Origin: Callaeas wilsoni
Lineage: Eukaryota; Chordata; Aves; Passeriformes; Callaeidae
Reading direction: 5' to 3'
Assembly (NCBI GenBank): GCA_013398955.1
Contig: VWPU01013544.1
Location: 1 to 64,000 of the forward strand
DNA: 64,000 nt
Shown here: positions 25,425-37,680 of the stretch, piece after piece
Position numbering within the stretch: position 1 is the stretch's first letter
Layout: every line of letters starts with the position of its first letter
The notes under the pieces: model-generated
The model's input: only the letters and a program-made list of their open reading frames with translations
Told to the model about the DNA's origin: nothing
Databases searched by the model: none
Translations under genes and position numbers: made by a program

Positions 25425-26126
25425 TAAGACATTACAGCTATTCCCATTTGCTTCCAAAGTGGTTGCATCTATATCTCTTTTTCATGCTGAGGCCATCCCA
25501 GGTTGTTCTGGAAAAGGGGGACTGAAATCTGCCTTAGCCCTGGAATTGCTTTTCTCCGCCAGCTGGAAATAAAACAAATAGTAATTGCTAATATTTCTTT
25601 TTCACTTATCCACATGCAAAACTGTGCTGCCTTTGCCGCAGTTTTTTTGCCTGCTGTGAATTCAGGTTTGGTGAACTAAATACATTCTTCCTTCTGTTTT
25701 TAGTGTGTGAGGAGGAACACAGGCATTTCCCTTGCCATATATATAGAAATAGTGAGGTTTTATTCCATGTGAAATTTGTTTCTTTGGATTTGTAAGCCAA
25801 ACTTGCATTTTTGCTGAAATACTTGCTTTACAGGTTCAGTAACGTATTACAAATTTAATACTACTGCTTTACGCTCCCTGTTAGCAAATACATTGAGATC
25901 TTTAAAATATTATTTTTCTAAACACTGAACTTTACAGTTTCATGGATGACAGGTCTCTATTTCATCTAGCAAAGTGCTTCAAAATCCAGATGCTGAAAAA
26001 ATGAGCCTAAAATTGTGCATTCAGTCACTATAGCTATTTATAGACATTCTTCAAATGCATTTGAAATAAAAAATGAAAACAAAGCTGTGAAGGTCACAAA
26101 TCAAAGCATTATTGGAGATGACTAAT
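25425..26126. other. Unique AT-rich non-coding sequence
   Basis: Nothing identified. Strongly AT-rich from 25800 onward, leading into the 62-bp tandem duplication. Confidence 0.5.
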
Positions 26127-26252
26127 ATCCTTCCAAGGTACTTTCTTGCTAAGGATGTGGCATATTTCTATTTTTGTAATGCATTAACATCCTTCCAAGG
26201 TACTTTCTTGCTAAGGATGTGGCATATTTCTATTTTTGTAATGCATTAACAT
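26127..26252 (+). repeat. Exact 62-bp tandem duplication
   Basis: Two copies, 26127-26188 and 26189-26250, are identical base for base in my reading, starting ATCCTTCCAAGGTACTTTCT and ending AATGCATTAAC. The bases AT at 26251-26252 begin a third partial copy. The base before the first copy differs (T against C), which fixes the unit edge. It is not part of a recognised transposon. Exact identity means either a very recent event or an assembly artefact. Confidence 0.95.
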
Positions 26253-27126
26253 TTTTTATTGATAAAGTGAGATTCAAGCTGCAATGGAGGTGCCAGTCTT
26301 TCTGATCTGTATATTTGAACAGTTTTTGCAGTGCAGGTCAACACTTAATGGAAGTCACTTATTTCTTAAATACCTTGTGTTTATGCAGCTGTTCTGGTTT
26401 CTTTTGCTTTTGCTTCCCAACATCTGAACTGAAAGTGCCACAAGTAAAAAGAGAAATGGAAAAAAAAAAAAAAGGATTTTGCGCCAAAGACGTACGAAAG
26501 GAGTAAAAAAGCATTTGGTAACAGAAAGGAGGATTGGTCTGTAGAACTTCAAAGGGTGTTTAGTTTTGTTCTGTGGTCAGATGATCATTTCCACTGGAAG
26601 CTGGCTGTATTTACTAATATGCTGAAGAAGGATTACCACAAGTATTTACACTTTGTCTTAAGAATACTTTAAGGAAAAAAATGGTGTTGCCAGTCGTGTT
26701 GTTTGTATTAATGTTCCCTGTGAAGGGTGGCGTTTCAAAACAACAGAAAAACCCTGCAGGGGATTGTGAAGGACCTTTCGTGCTTCTGTCTTGTTTATCC
26801 TTTCACAGAGGGCTCATCCATCCCTCCTGATATCCCATAAACCACCCTCGTCCTTCTGCCAGTGCAAGGGACACCCGGAGATGCCTGGAGAAGGGAAGCA
26901 GGTGCCACGAACGCCTTTGGAAACAAAGCTGTGCTGGAGGACACCTCAGTCGAGTGTTGCTTCTCTTCCAGTGAGTGTCCTTAGCTGTGCCAGGCTTCTT
27001 TTTGGGAAAGTTTCCACATGTGGGATGACTTTTCACACTCCCTGGAGCACCTTAGGTCCAGCTTAATTTCTTTTCTTTTAGGTCATGACTGAGGTGTGCA
27101 GGTAGAGGCTGGGAAACTGCATCAGT
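26253..27126. other. Unique non-coding sequence with a poly-A run
   Basis: No gene recognised. A run of 15 A lies at 26460-26474. GC content rises around 26800-27060, where opposing open frames (26791-27066 plus, 26803-27036 minus) show no recognisable protein. Confidence 0.45.
26460..26474 (+). repeat. Poly-A run of 15
   Basis: A15 after AAAAAGAGAAATGG. Plain low-complexity DNA; no retrocopy recognised upstream. Confidence 0.85.
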
Positions 27127-27245
27127 ATCATGGAATCATGGAAAGGTGTGGGTTGGAAGGGACCTTAAAGATCATCTTGTTCCAAGCCCCTGCCATGGGC
27201 AGCGACACTTTTTATAAACCAGGTTTCTCCAAGCCCCTGGCCTCC
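27127..27245 (-). mobile_element. Short CR1 3'-end fragment
   Basis: TCATGGAATCATGGAAAGG, then TGTGGGTTGGAAGGGACCTT, CCCTGCCATGGGCAGCGACA and AAGCCCCTGGCCTCCAG. Roughly 120 bp in minus orientation, somewhat diverged (ACACTTTTTATAAACCAGG replaces the usual CACCTTCCACTAGACCAGG). Confidence 0.88.
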
Positions 27246-28317
27246 AGAAATGGGCTTTTCTTGGGATAGATTCCAAGGTGTTCACTGGAGCTGCCTCATG
27301 GGTGACTCCCCCAGGACAGGCAGCTCTCTCTGCTCTTTGCAGCCCACAGGACCAACAAAAGCAACTCCATAAGCACAGGGAAAAAAGAAATTAAATTTCT
27401 CATTAAAACAGTGATTTCCCTCATCAGAATGAGAAGCATCCCCAGAAACCGGGGGGAGAAAAAGGAGGACAACTTTCCAGGGCAGATTACAGAAACATTT
27501 GTTGCATCCCCAAAAGTGAGTGCTTGCATGCAACAGATTCAGTGCCAGTACATTCTGTTCCTGAACAACATATACGTTTCTTGAATATGACAACTGAAGA
27601 AATTTATTGAAAGCAGAGAAAATGTTAACTATTTTTTTTTCTTGCTCATGTATTTCTAAGCTGTCATTACACTTTGGATCTCCCTAAAATGAATTGGAGA
27701 TTCTTCAGTTTATAGATATTGTTTTTCATTGTAACAATTCAAGACTCTTCTGGATTTAACCGAACTGTTGGATAATCTGCAGTAAATAATATACAGGTCT
27801 AACGTACACAGTAATTATTGAAAGTGCATGGTGTATGTAATGTCTGATTATGCAAATTCAATCAAGTAGTTATCCTTGAAAAAGCTGTGAGGTGTTCACA
27901 CAATTATTTATGACTTTTTATAATTACATTTGTTTGCTTAAGTCTGGGCCATCAATTTGTACTCCATGCTTAAATGTGGTTGAAAATATGAATTGCTGTG
28001 TGTGCTGCAAAAGTTGTCCTGATTCTGTACTCCCATTTTCCACGGGATTATTAGAAACAGATTTTCTGTGAACAGAATTAAAACTAGAGGCAGAGGTATC
28101 TGACAGCTAGAGGGCAGCTAGAGGATCTAGTCCAATCTTCTCTACATCATCTGTGCTTCAGGTTCACAGAGGAACCTTCTTGGTCTGGAAAATTCAGGAA
28201 TCAGAAGTGAGTGGAGAATGCCTGCATTGGCCAGTCCGGGAATCTTTCTTAATAAAATGACCCTAAAGTCTAAGAGGCACAAGCCAAGGAAGGTTGAAGG
28301 AGCTGCTAACACTCACC
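27246..28317. other. Unique sequence; conserved-element-like AT-rich block with an octamer
   Basis: No gene. From about 27780 to 27975 the sequence is AT-rich with motif-like words, including a perfect POU octamer ATGCAAAT at 27850-27857 followed by TCAATCAA. Such blocks are common in vertebrate conserved non-coding elements, but conservation cannot be judged from one sequence. The minus-strand open frame 27282-27593 has no recognisable domain. Confidence 0.4.
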
Positions 28318-28858
28318 GTGGGATGGGGATGTGAGACCCCACCTGCAGAGCTGCCCCAGCCCTGGGGCCCAGCACAGGGAGGACGTGGAGCTGCGGGAGA
28401 GAGTCCAGAGGAGGCACCAGGATGAGCAGAGGGATGGAGCAGCTCTGCTGGGAGGAAAGGCTGGGAGAGCTGGGATTGTTCAGCCTGGAGAGGAGAAGCT
28501 TTGGGGTGACCTCATTGTGGCCTTGCAGGGCCTGAAGGAGCCCACAGGAAACATGGAGAGAGACAATTTCCAAGGAATGGAGGGACAGGACACAGGGAAT
28601 GGCTTCCCACTGCCAGAGGGCAGGGATGGATGGGATTTTGGGAAGAAATCCTTCCTTGGGAGGGTGGGGAGGCCCTGGCACAGGGTGCCCAGAGCAGCTG
28701 TGGCTGCCCCTGGATCCCTGGCAGTGCCCAAGGCCAGGTTGGACATTGGGGCGTGGAGCAGCCTGGGACAGTGGAAGGTGTCCCTGCCCATGGCAGGGAG
28801 GTGAAACTGGATGATTTTTCAGATCTCCTCCAATCCCAACCATGATTCCATGACTCTG
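28318..28858 (+). mobile_element. CR1 LINE fragment, about 540 bp, near-identical to the 22924 copy
   Basis: Plus orientation, reading from the end of the reverse-transcriptase frame (GTGAGACCCCACCTGCAGAG, then AGGAGGCACCAGGATGAGCA and TTCAGCCTGGAGAGGAGAAG) through the CR1 untranslated blocks to CAACCATGATTCCATGACTC. The first ~300 bp is almost the same as the inverse copy at 22924-23550. Both contain a shared run of coding-like sequence whose frame is open on the complementary strand; this is a property of the repeat and not a gene. Confidence 0.92.
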
Positions 28859-30627
28859 TATGTAATTTGTTACTACTGAGTTGGATCTTGTTTCACTTTC
28901 TGAAACACTTTTTTTTGGCTTTTATATTTCAAAAGGAGGTAGGAGTTTTCCTTACCTTGTCGCTTCAGCCTCGAGATAATTAGACGTTCATTATTTTGCA
29001 AGCAACTTATATCTTTCCTCAGATGTAATTTTAAGTGCAGCACCAGTTAAAATGTTTGAAACAGGCTTGGGCTTTAACCAGTGAAATTAATGGAAATTAG
29101 AAATTACTCTTTGTCACTATATATCTCTCCTGATGTCATCCTGGTTTTCCACAATGCGATATTTTTCTTTGGAAAGTTGTATTTCTGTAGAGAGCTAAGG
29201 TCCATAATTACAGCCTGCAGTCAGGAATAATGTGGTGGTTATTCCGTGGTCTTTAGGGCTGACTGGTTCACACCTTTAGCTAAGCTGGGACTTGAGCTGA
29301 GTTTGAATAATTAAACACAGAAATCTGCCAGGGCAGCTCTAGCATGGGGCAGAAAGGCAGCAAATCTGACTGGATATCAGAACTTTACTGGTGACCTCTG
29401 TGGTTTTGCACTTGGAGGGCACAAATTCTTGAATTCCTGCCTTAGCTCTCCCCTTGTGTGTGTCCAAGAATCCTGCAACAGGATAAGCATCAGGGAGTGA
29501 TCATCATCAAACACCCCTGGCTGGTATTAAGACACACGGTCAAAATCTTGAGCTATGGAAAGTGGTTGGTGCAGTTAAATGTGTCAGACGTGACTCAAAA
29601 GTCTCCTTCCTTTCCGAAGATATTACTTCATTCATGTTAACCACATTTGTAAGTGGCCTGGGCTGAAGAGATAGTGTTTGGGGAATTCCAAACTCTTTTA
29701 TATGCAGTTGGGAGTTTCAGGAATGGCTGGTCTGCATTCCACATTGATATATAATCCTCATTATGGCTTTGAATAAGAACGTGGTAATTCGCCAGAAAAA
29801 TAAATAAAACAAGTTATTGGTCAGAGGCATACTGTATAGGGAGTACTAATAAAACCAAATATTTTTGGCTGTAGTTTAAAGTTCCTACTGTAAATGAGCT
29901 AATTTAGGGCCGTATCCTCCCCTGAGATCATGGGCTGGAACGTGAGATAAGCAGTAGCTACACAGACACTTTTGGGTGGTAGCACAGAAATGTGAGTGCT
30001 CCATCAGCTCTGCATTCAGTGGGGAGGAGAGGGAATTTCTGTAGGAGAACTGACCCTTCCAAGAAAAATGTACTCCGAAGAAAATCCACGTTCAGTGTCG
30101 ATGAACTCCAGGAGGGCCAGACACAGACGCAGATGGCAGAGACGTTCTCAGACTGCTGCATCCTTTTTTGTCCCCACAGGCTTTAGGGACATGGAGTACT
30201 GCTGTTAGTCCAGAGCCAGCTCAACCCTGGCCATCTGTGCTTCTCAAGCAGGTGCTGACAGTGGCTTGTCCCTCGGTTACTGGCTTGCTTAGGGTGGTAT
30301 TCCAGTTGTGGTGTCATGGTCAGCTTGAACCCATGGCCACTCAACAGGGGCAGCTCTTACCTGCAGCCCTGAGCTGGGATTGCTCCTCCTGCCTTGTCCT
30401 GAGGTCTCCGAGGGCACCAGGACTCGCTGCATCCCAGCTGGAGCTGCTGGAAGGGAATCCCATCAGAAAGAGGATTTTCTGCCCGTTAGACCAGTGTTCT
30501 TGGCCTGAGTGACAGAAATGGTGTTAACCTTGTGTGAGGGAGAGAACTTGCCAGCATGGCCATGAAGCGAAATCCTCAAGAGGCTTTTCAGGATGAGGGC
30601 TGGGTGGGGAAGTTTTCCTTATTTCCA
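28859..30627. other. Unique AT-rich non-coding sequence
   Basis: Nothing identified. Composition becomes GC-richer from 30160 to 30510, where a plus-strand open frame of 114 codons (30168-30512) has no recognisable domain. Confidence 0.45.
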
Positions 30628-30667
30628 GAAAAAAAAAATTAAAAAGGAAAGAAAAAAAGAAAAAGGA
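30628..30667 (+). repeat. A-rich/purine low-complexity run at the 5' side of a CR1 copy
   Basis: GAAAAAAAAAATTAAAAAGG followed by further A-rich purine sequence. It directly precedes the 5'-truncated end of the CR1 at 30672 and may mark a preferred insertion site, though A-rich DNA is common. Confidence 0.8.
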
Positions 30668-30671
30668 GATT

Positions 30672-31086
30672 TAGCACCTCTCCTGTGAAGACACCCAGAG
30701 AGAATTGGGGCTGTTCAGCCTGGAGAAGACTCCAGGAAGACCTTAGAGCACCTTCCACTGCCTCAAGGAGCTCCAAGAGAGCTGCAGAGGCACTTTTCAC
30801 AAGGGCATTGAGGGCCAGGACAAGGAGGAATGGCTTCAAACTATAGCAAGCAGGGTTAGATGGGATATTGGGCAGGAATTGTTCCCTGGGAGGGTGGGCA
30901 GGCCCTGGCACAGGGTGCCCAGAGCAGCTGTGGCTGCCCCTGGATCCCTGGCAGGGTCCAAGGCCAGGTTTGACACTGGGGCTTGGAGCACCCTGGGACA
31001 GTGGAAGGTGTCCCTGCCATGGCAGGGAGTGGAATGGGATGATCTTTAGGGTCCTTTCCAACCCAAACCATTTTATGAGTCCATGA
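30672..31086 (+). mobile_element. CR1 LINE fragment, common type
   Basis: Plus orientation: TTCAGCCTGGAGAAGACTCC, GACCTTAGAGCACCTTCCAC, the CAAGGAGGAATGGCTTCAAA block, GGGAGGGTGGGCAGGCCCTG, then CTTTCCAACCCAAACCATTT and the tail ATGAGTCCATG. Minus-strand open frame 30639-31061 (140 codons) is a shadow of this repeat. Confidence 0.92.
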
Positions 31087-33274
31087 TTAACTTCTGCAGG
31101 TGTTTCTTGAAAGTGAAAAATCTGACAATTTTTTTTGCTGCCAGAATTGAGAGATCAGCCCCATTGATCAACCAGCCCCACTCAGCTTCTGTTTCTCCCA
31201 CTGATTTTTTTAAACAAATAATGCCATATAATAAAAAAAAAAAATCCCTCATCCAAACTATCAAGAGATGTCATTTGAAAATTATCAATGAGTTATACTT
31301 CTATTTAAATTGCTCCTAAAGACCTAAGCACATCAGACAGTGCATAACACAGCCAGTTGGTTCTGTCCTGCAAGGTCTGGGTGAGTACAAAATGTCATCA
31401 CTGAGAATGGAAAGCTCAAGAAACCTCCTGGCTCAACACATCTTTCCCTATTTTGGTTTTCTTGTTCTTTACTGTTGTTTTATTTGTGGTATTCACCTGC
31501 AGTCAAATCTTACCCTAACAGCAGATACTCACTGCACGTGAACAGCCTTGGCAGGAGCATTTCTTGAGGGTTCAGATCATTCCTCAAGGTTTTACTGTTG
31601 AGGCTGTTAAAACACCGAGAGGTTACAGTGAAAGAAGAAATAAAAAAACCCCCCAGAATTGAAGTGGTTATACCCAACCACAAGTTAAACATAAAAGCTT
31701 TGAGCTCATGTCATGCAACTCTGCTGTGTCATAGCTCCCTGCCAGGGGAAGAGTTGTGGTGTTTCACACTTACCTGCTTTACAAATGTGAATTATAAACA
31801 TTTCTGTGGCGTCAGTTCTTCACTGAACACTGCTGGGTTTTGATGTTTGAGCCATTTTCCCCAGAAATCCATGTGTGGAGGGCACAGAGGGACTGGGGCT
31901 GCCTCAGCCCCTCCTGGGGCTCCCCTTGGCTTCTTGGCAAACCCCAGATGCCAGCAGGAACTGTAGCACCTTCTTCTAAACCTGGAAATATTAGAGAGGG
32001 GAAGGCATAAACTTACAGTACCATGCTGGGCAGGAAAGTTATTTTGTTTGCTTAGCAGTTCCCAAATGGCAGGCTTGTAAGGATCTTCTGCTCCTGAGTT
32101 TTGCCCACATCAACAAAGACAGGGTGGGTGAATTTCTGGGCTGGTTCAAACAGTTTATTTCCGTGAATTGGAATTTCACCTTTTATCTTCTTACTCCGGT
32201 TAAAGGACTTAATTTAAAAAAAAATTAATGTAATAATTTCAGTGAAGCCCTATGGTATGAATAAAGCAGCAGCACAGGGGAACAGCTGCTCTCTGGTATT
32301 CTCTTAGTGGATCCTTGGACCTGTGGGCTGCTTCTAAAGTGCAGCAAGCCTAAATTTGACTTAAATTTGCTACACAAGGGCTCCCACGATAACTGGAATT
32401 ACTTTAGGTGTCCAGAAAGGCCGAAAATCACATGTGGCATAGTTATCTACCAAAGAAGTGCAGCTCAACCTGCAGCAACAGGAGCTTCTGCTGTGTCTGC
32501 ACATCACTGAGAGCAGGTTTATAGTGCTCTGCCTTTTGAATATCCCAGCTTTTCTCTCTGGCACTCACTGTTTGACCAGTGCTGGTGGGACCCAGGCACA
32601 CAGAAAGAGATTTCCTGAGCAAACAATCCAGCAAGGGACATCTTAAAAGTTTTTCAGCAGCTGAAAAACATCAGTTCTTTTAAAATATGTGACCAGTCCA
32701 GTTGCATGACAGTGTGAGGGGGTCTGAAAGTCCTGCTGGCACTGACTCGGGATATTCTGCATAGCTGCTCAGGGATTCACCTCCTGTGAGTAATGGTGAA
32801 CATCCCAAGTCATGCTGGTAGAAATTTGGTGTGATGCCACCGTGGTTATTCATCACACCAGAGCGTGCACCCCTGTGTGTGTGTGTGCCAGTCCCATTGC
32901 TGGGTGCCTGTCACCACAAAGAGGGGTTTCCTCAAGCCCTTTGCCTTTGGTTATTCCGTCAGTGCCGTTCAGAGCTGTTCTCCTGTGTGACATTCACATC
33001 TCAGGCAGCAGGGCCACAAGATTCCTTGGGGAGAGCCACTGTGCTGCAGGCAGAGCTGTTTCTCCCAGGCAGCTTGTGCTTGGGTCACCATGTAGTGCTG
33101 TCCTTGCTTTCAGAGCACCAGGAGTCTGGCCCAGCGATTCCGGTGCCTCGTCTGCTGTTGATTGAACAGCCCCCTTCATCAGCCAGAACTGGCTACAACT
33201 GTGGCTGTAGTCTGAATATTTTTCACTGTTCAGATAAGTACTTTTAGCCTGGAAAATAAGGAGGCTTGGGGAGC
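31087..33274. other. Unique non-coding sequence
   Basis: No gene recognised. AT-rich to about 31700, then mixed. A run of 12 A lies near 31234-31245 and a short GT run near 32875-32886. The plus-strand frames at 32812-33165 and 32831-33247 overlap each other in different frames and have no recognisable product. Confidence 0.45.
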
Positions 33275-33592
33275 ATCCACAGCTCCCTGACAGGAGGGTG
33301 CAGCCAGAGCTGGGTCGGGCTCTGCTCTCAGGGAACAGGGACAGGACAAGAGGAAACAGCCTCAAGATGTTCCAGGAGAGGCTCAGGTTGGCCATCAGGA
33401 AGGAATTTTTCCCTGGAAAGGGTGGCCAGGCCTTGGCAGGGGCTGCCCAGGGAGGTTTGGAGTGCCCATCCCTGGAGGTGTCACCTGGACGTGGCACTCA
33501 GAGCTCTGGGCTGGGGACAAGGTGGGCATCGGGCGCAGCTGGGACTCAGTGACCTTGCAGGGCTTCTCCAGCCTCAGTGATTCTGTTATTTG
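33275..33592 (+). mobile_element. CR1 LINE 3' fragment, 'ACAGGAGGGTGCAGCCAG' subfamily
   Basis: CACAGCTCCCTGACAGGAGG, GGTCGGGCTCTGCTCTCAGG, GAACAGGGACAGGACAAGAG, then GGTGGCCAGGCCTTGGCAGG, CACTCAGAGCTCTGGGCTGG and AGTGATTCTGTTATTTGTG. It belongs with the 9124, 52480 and 61799 copies. The 3' tail is short and diverged. Confidence 0.9.
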
Positions 33593-34392
33593 TGATTTGG
33601 GCCACGTTCATTCCTGGCAAAGAGCAGCACAGGCCGTGGTTCTGTTTGCTGCAGCCCCGCTCTGCTCCAACGTGGGCGTCACGTTGCTGGAGTTTGGCCT
33701 GGAGCCCTTTCCTGTCAGCCCTGCTCACTGCCCGGTCAGGCTTTATTGCAGCACTTGGTTGCAGGGTTTAGAACGCATCAAAAGAGAGCTGCTGGGGTTT
33801 TTAGGTGAGCACAGCATACCGAGTTACTGAAAATGCACCTCAGTTCCTGTCTGCAAGGTGAGAAAATGCACGAGGGAGGTTTGTATACAGCCCCCATATA
33901 AAGGGGACATTCAGCCTCTCAGTAATTTGGCAATATTTGTCCATTAAAAAGTCTGATCCTCTTGATACATCTATAGAAAAGAAAGAACAGTGCAATCACA
34001 TCTGGTGAGCTCTAGATCTGTACATGATTCCCCAACCCTTTGATGTATTTCTGTAACTCCCCAAATATGTGCCCAGAAAGACAGCAGGCTCCAGAGCTTA
34101 TCTATCTCCTCCTACGTGGGGTAGCACTGACACACCCAGCTCTGGCTGGTTTGTACAATAACTTGTTTCTCTCTTGATATTTTAATCTGTCCTGAGCATC
34201 AGAGGGGAATTGACATCTCCTGTCTCCAGTATTGCTACTTCTCACTAGTGCCATTGTTTTTGTGTGAAGCTTTGGATGGAAACCAGTCCCAGACACCTGT
34301 ACTGCTAAAGCTGGATTAATAAATGCTAGTCTCGACTCAGGATGCCAGAAAGTGTAAGAAAACCTGCTCTGTGGCTACAAATGTATCCTTCT
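33593..34392. other. Unique non-coding sequence
   Basis: Nothing identified; moderately GC-rich until 33790, then AT-rich. Confidence 0.45.
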
Positions 34393-34508
34393 GTAGAATC
34401 ATGGAACCACAGAATGGTCTGGGTTGGACGGGATCATCTCATTCCACCCCTTGCCATGTGCAGGGACACCTTCCACTATCCCAGGTTGCTCAGAGCCTAA
34501 TCCAGGAT
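34393..34508 (-). mobile_element. Short CR1 3'-end fragment
   Basis: GTAGAATCATGGAACCACAG, then AATGGTCTGGGTTGGACGGG, CACCTTCCACTATCCCAGGT and TGCTCAGAGCCTAATCCAGG. About 115 bp in minus orientation. Confidence 0.9.
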
Positions 34509-37500
34509 ATCCTTCCAGGATAACCCTAAATCAGGAAGGCTGTTAAGCAAGTGTTTAACTTTCAGTTTGTGCTGTAATTCCCTTGTTTCAGTTTCCTGAA
34601 AAGAGATGTCTCCCTAAACGAGGTTTTAGTGTCAGTTTTGCCTCTTGCCTTAGAGTCCTGCTAATTTAGGGGGTACAGGGCAAACCCTACAGCCACGAGC
34701 AGACCCTGTCACAGATCAAGCACAAACATGACCGGCATGAAATTTGGGGTGGGGGTGGAGGAGGGTCTGGCAATAGGTACCATCTGCTTCTGCAAGTTAG
34801 TACCAGATGTCTGGAAGCTTCCAATTCCAGCCCGTAAAGGTGGAGCTGAAATAATTAAAATGGCATTTTCTGTTTGGAACAAGCAAGGAAAACTGTCCCA
34901 GCTTTCTTTTCACCATGATTTCCAGTGGTGAAAAGATAAAAACTGTGTATTTTGCAGACAAGGACTTGTCCCACTTTAGAGCAGCAAGACTGAAATCCAT
35001 GTGAGAAAGAAGAATACAGGGCCAAAGGCTGAGTTTAAAGCAGAATTCCTCTCTTTTAAGTTCCCAGCAGTACAAGGGGAAAGTCAAATGTCCACAACAG
35101 TTACATACTCATTTTTTCCAAGTTGTATTGGACAACATTTGCTTGTCTTTGATTCCCATTCCTTGTGGTGCAGAGTTGGCAACTGGTTTGCAAATGTTCT
35201 CCGTCGTCTTCTCTTCCATAACGGATCCATCTTTTTGGGGAAAAGATGTGAAATGAGCAGCCTGGAATAGCTCAGACAACTTCTCTTTAACCCCAAGAGC
35301 TTCAAGACTGAGCTCTGAGAGAAAGATCTGTTTTGAGGGCATTTTTGGGGTGGAGTTCTCACCTCTGAGCTCAACACGTGTTTTCTAAGTCTAGGTGTTG
35401 TTGGAAGTTGAGCAAAGGCTTTAGAGAGACCAGAATAAATCTGGATGTGTTGGATGGAAATCCCCTTTCCTGGGTGGGCTTCTTTGACTGGGGGCGAAGT
35501 GCAGTTGTTGCAGCACAGTGCTGGGAGTACGAAAGCACTGAAAACATGATCTAACACTGGGTTCAAAACATTTTTCTGTCCAGTTTGTGTAAAACATAGC
35601 AGTTTCCAGATCCTGTGTGTGATATTTCGAAAGCTTTAAATATGAATCCCATAAATCCAGTGAGGATGTGGCAGGCATGGATTTACTGGGGAAGGGAGGG
35701 AGGAAACCAAGAGCACGTCAGTGCTCTTGGTGTTTTTGTCTGACTTCAATCTGAACAACGTTGCTGGTGAAATTTTGCTTTTACTGAAAAAGCATCTCTT
35801 GCTTTTGAAGTTCTGTGGAAGGAAAAATCATCATTTAAAACCATGACGTCAGTATCCCATTGGATCATGCACAGATAGCTGGGATAAGTGGATAAAATGG
35901 GAATTTAGCTTTTTTAGGGATTTCTTTAATAGACCCTCAAATGAACGACTTTGTTTTCATGGATTTGAAGGGGGAAAAGAAGTTGGCTGTTTTAAGCAGT
36001 AAGGGGGAAGTGTGCAAAGATCTAAATGGTGATACCTTTAACTGCACTGTTTAGTGCAATTTAGGCAAATTAGACTTGAATGGTTCATAGATGATCCTCT
36101 CACATCACTGTCTCTTGGGCAAGCTGCAGCTCAGTGTTAGCCAGGCAATATTTCTCCTAAATCAATAGGTAAAAATGCAATTTGATTTCCAAGTTAGTGT
36201 AAATGTGAGAACAGGTAATGAAATTTAAAAAGCTGATGCTGAGGAAAAATATTGTTTCTCTGATAGTGCCTTGCTGCTTGAAAAGTTGACTTCAAGGTCT
36301 TGGGCAGAAGGAAACCTCTTGTGAGAAAAATGGGAATTTCCAGTCTTTAAGGGAGAACGGAGAAAAAGACAAGATTACTTTAAATGACGTTCATGTTCCT
36401 AGATTTTTCCACATTTTCAAATTTCCTGATTTATTTATCCCAATTTATTAGCAGTTATTTGGTGTTCGAGTTACTGAGTAGTACTCCAAACTATTTACAT
36501 TAAATACTGTTGTTATTTTAAAGGGCTTTAATGGTTTTCCGCCCCCTACACATGCAGACAAATGCACCCCACCTGCCCCAGCCCCTCTGCACTCGATTAC
36601 TGGACATGGATAAGGGATTCCAGAACATCCCTGCTCTGAAGTGCTGTTAATTGAGCGTCTGGACCAGATTTGCAGCTCTTGTAAATGGGCACAGCTTCAG
36701 CGAAATGGTCCTTTATTATATCAGCTGCAGATCGGTCCCAGTCCTGCTGCGTGTTTCTAAATTGGGAAGAACGGCTTGTGGAAATCTCTGATATCTCGGG
36801 TGAATAATGGGGCTGAGCAGGGCAGAGCATGTCCCAAGTTCTTATTTTGGGAGAACTGTCCATGACAAATAAAGGCCATTTTTTCCATGAGAATTTCAGG
36901 CCTGAGTGTTTTCTCCTGCATGAAATAAATCCTCAGCAGACCCTGTGGAGACAGAAGTGCCTTAGAGCTTCAGCTGTGCTGAGTCGCAAGGGGAAGGAAA
37001 GATGCTTACCAGTGTATAAAAAGAGATTTCTATTGAAAATAAACGTTTAAAGTGTAATGATATGACTTTTGTTTCTCTGGTTATGCAGCTGCCTTGGGAT
37101 CTGAGCTCCTGGTAAACACGTTGGCCTGGTAAAGGACATGATTCAGACTGTCCCAGATCCAGCAGTTCACATCAAGGTTAGTTTCCTGTTTATTGTGAGT
37201 CCTCAGATGTTTGGAGAGCCATAAAATTAAAGAATATGTACACATCCCACAGCTTTTCTTGCATGTTTATAAACTGTGCTACTGCCCAACATGGGCCTTT
37301 TTATTCCTCAGTATTTACGTGCTATTGTCTGAGTCAGCCCTGCAGTCTTTGTTGCTGACACCTGTGTGTTCTGCTCTGAAGTACGTGGATACTTTAAAGA
37401 TAACTTTTTCTAAAATTAACCCTCCTTGATCATCCTTCAATACTTGGTGTGTTTGATAAAATACACCTCCTTGAAAAGTACTGCATTTATATGTCCCTGA

Positions 37501-37680
37501 TTCTGCTCCACGACATCCAGTGGCAAACATTGAATTCAACTGTAGAAGGAAAATGAGCATAATGCAAAAATTCAGATCCAAACAAGCATCCCTTACATCG
37601 ATTCAGTGCAATGTTTAAAATGCTTTAAAACCAGCATTAGTTTGCTACGTTTCAGAAGGAAGTGTTTCTTTTTACTGTAC
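34509..37680. other. Unique AT-rich non-coding sequence
   Basis: No gene or transposon recognised over about 3.2 kb. The minus-strand open frame 35084-35566 (160 codons) has no recognisable domain and no supporting splice sites. The perfect inverted repeat at 35706-35731 is listed separately. The block 36040-36240 is AT-rich with no obvious repeat. Confidence 0.45.
35706..35731. repeat. Perfect inverted repeat, 11-bp arms, 4-base loop
   Basis: ACCAAGAGCAC, the loop GTCA, then GTGCTCTTGGT. The arms are exact reverse complements. It could form a short hairpin in RNA or DNA. No microRNA-length stem and no terminator context is apparent. It is probably incidental. Confidence 0.9.
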
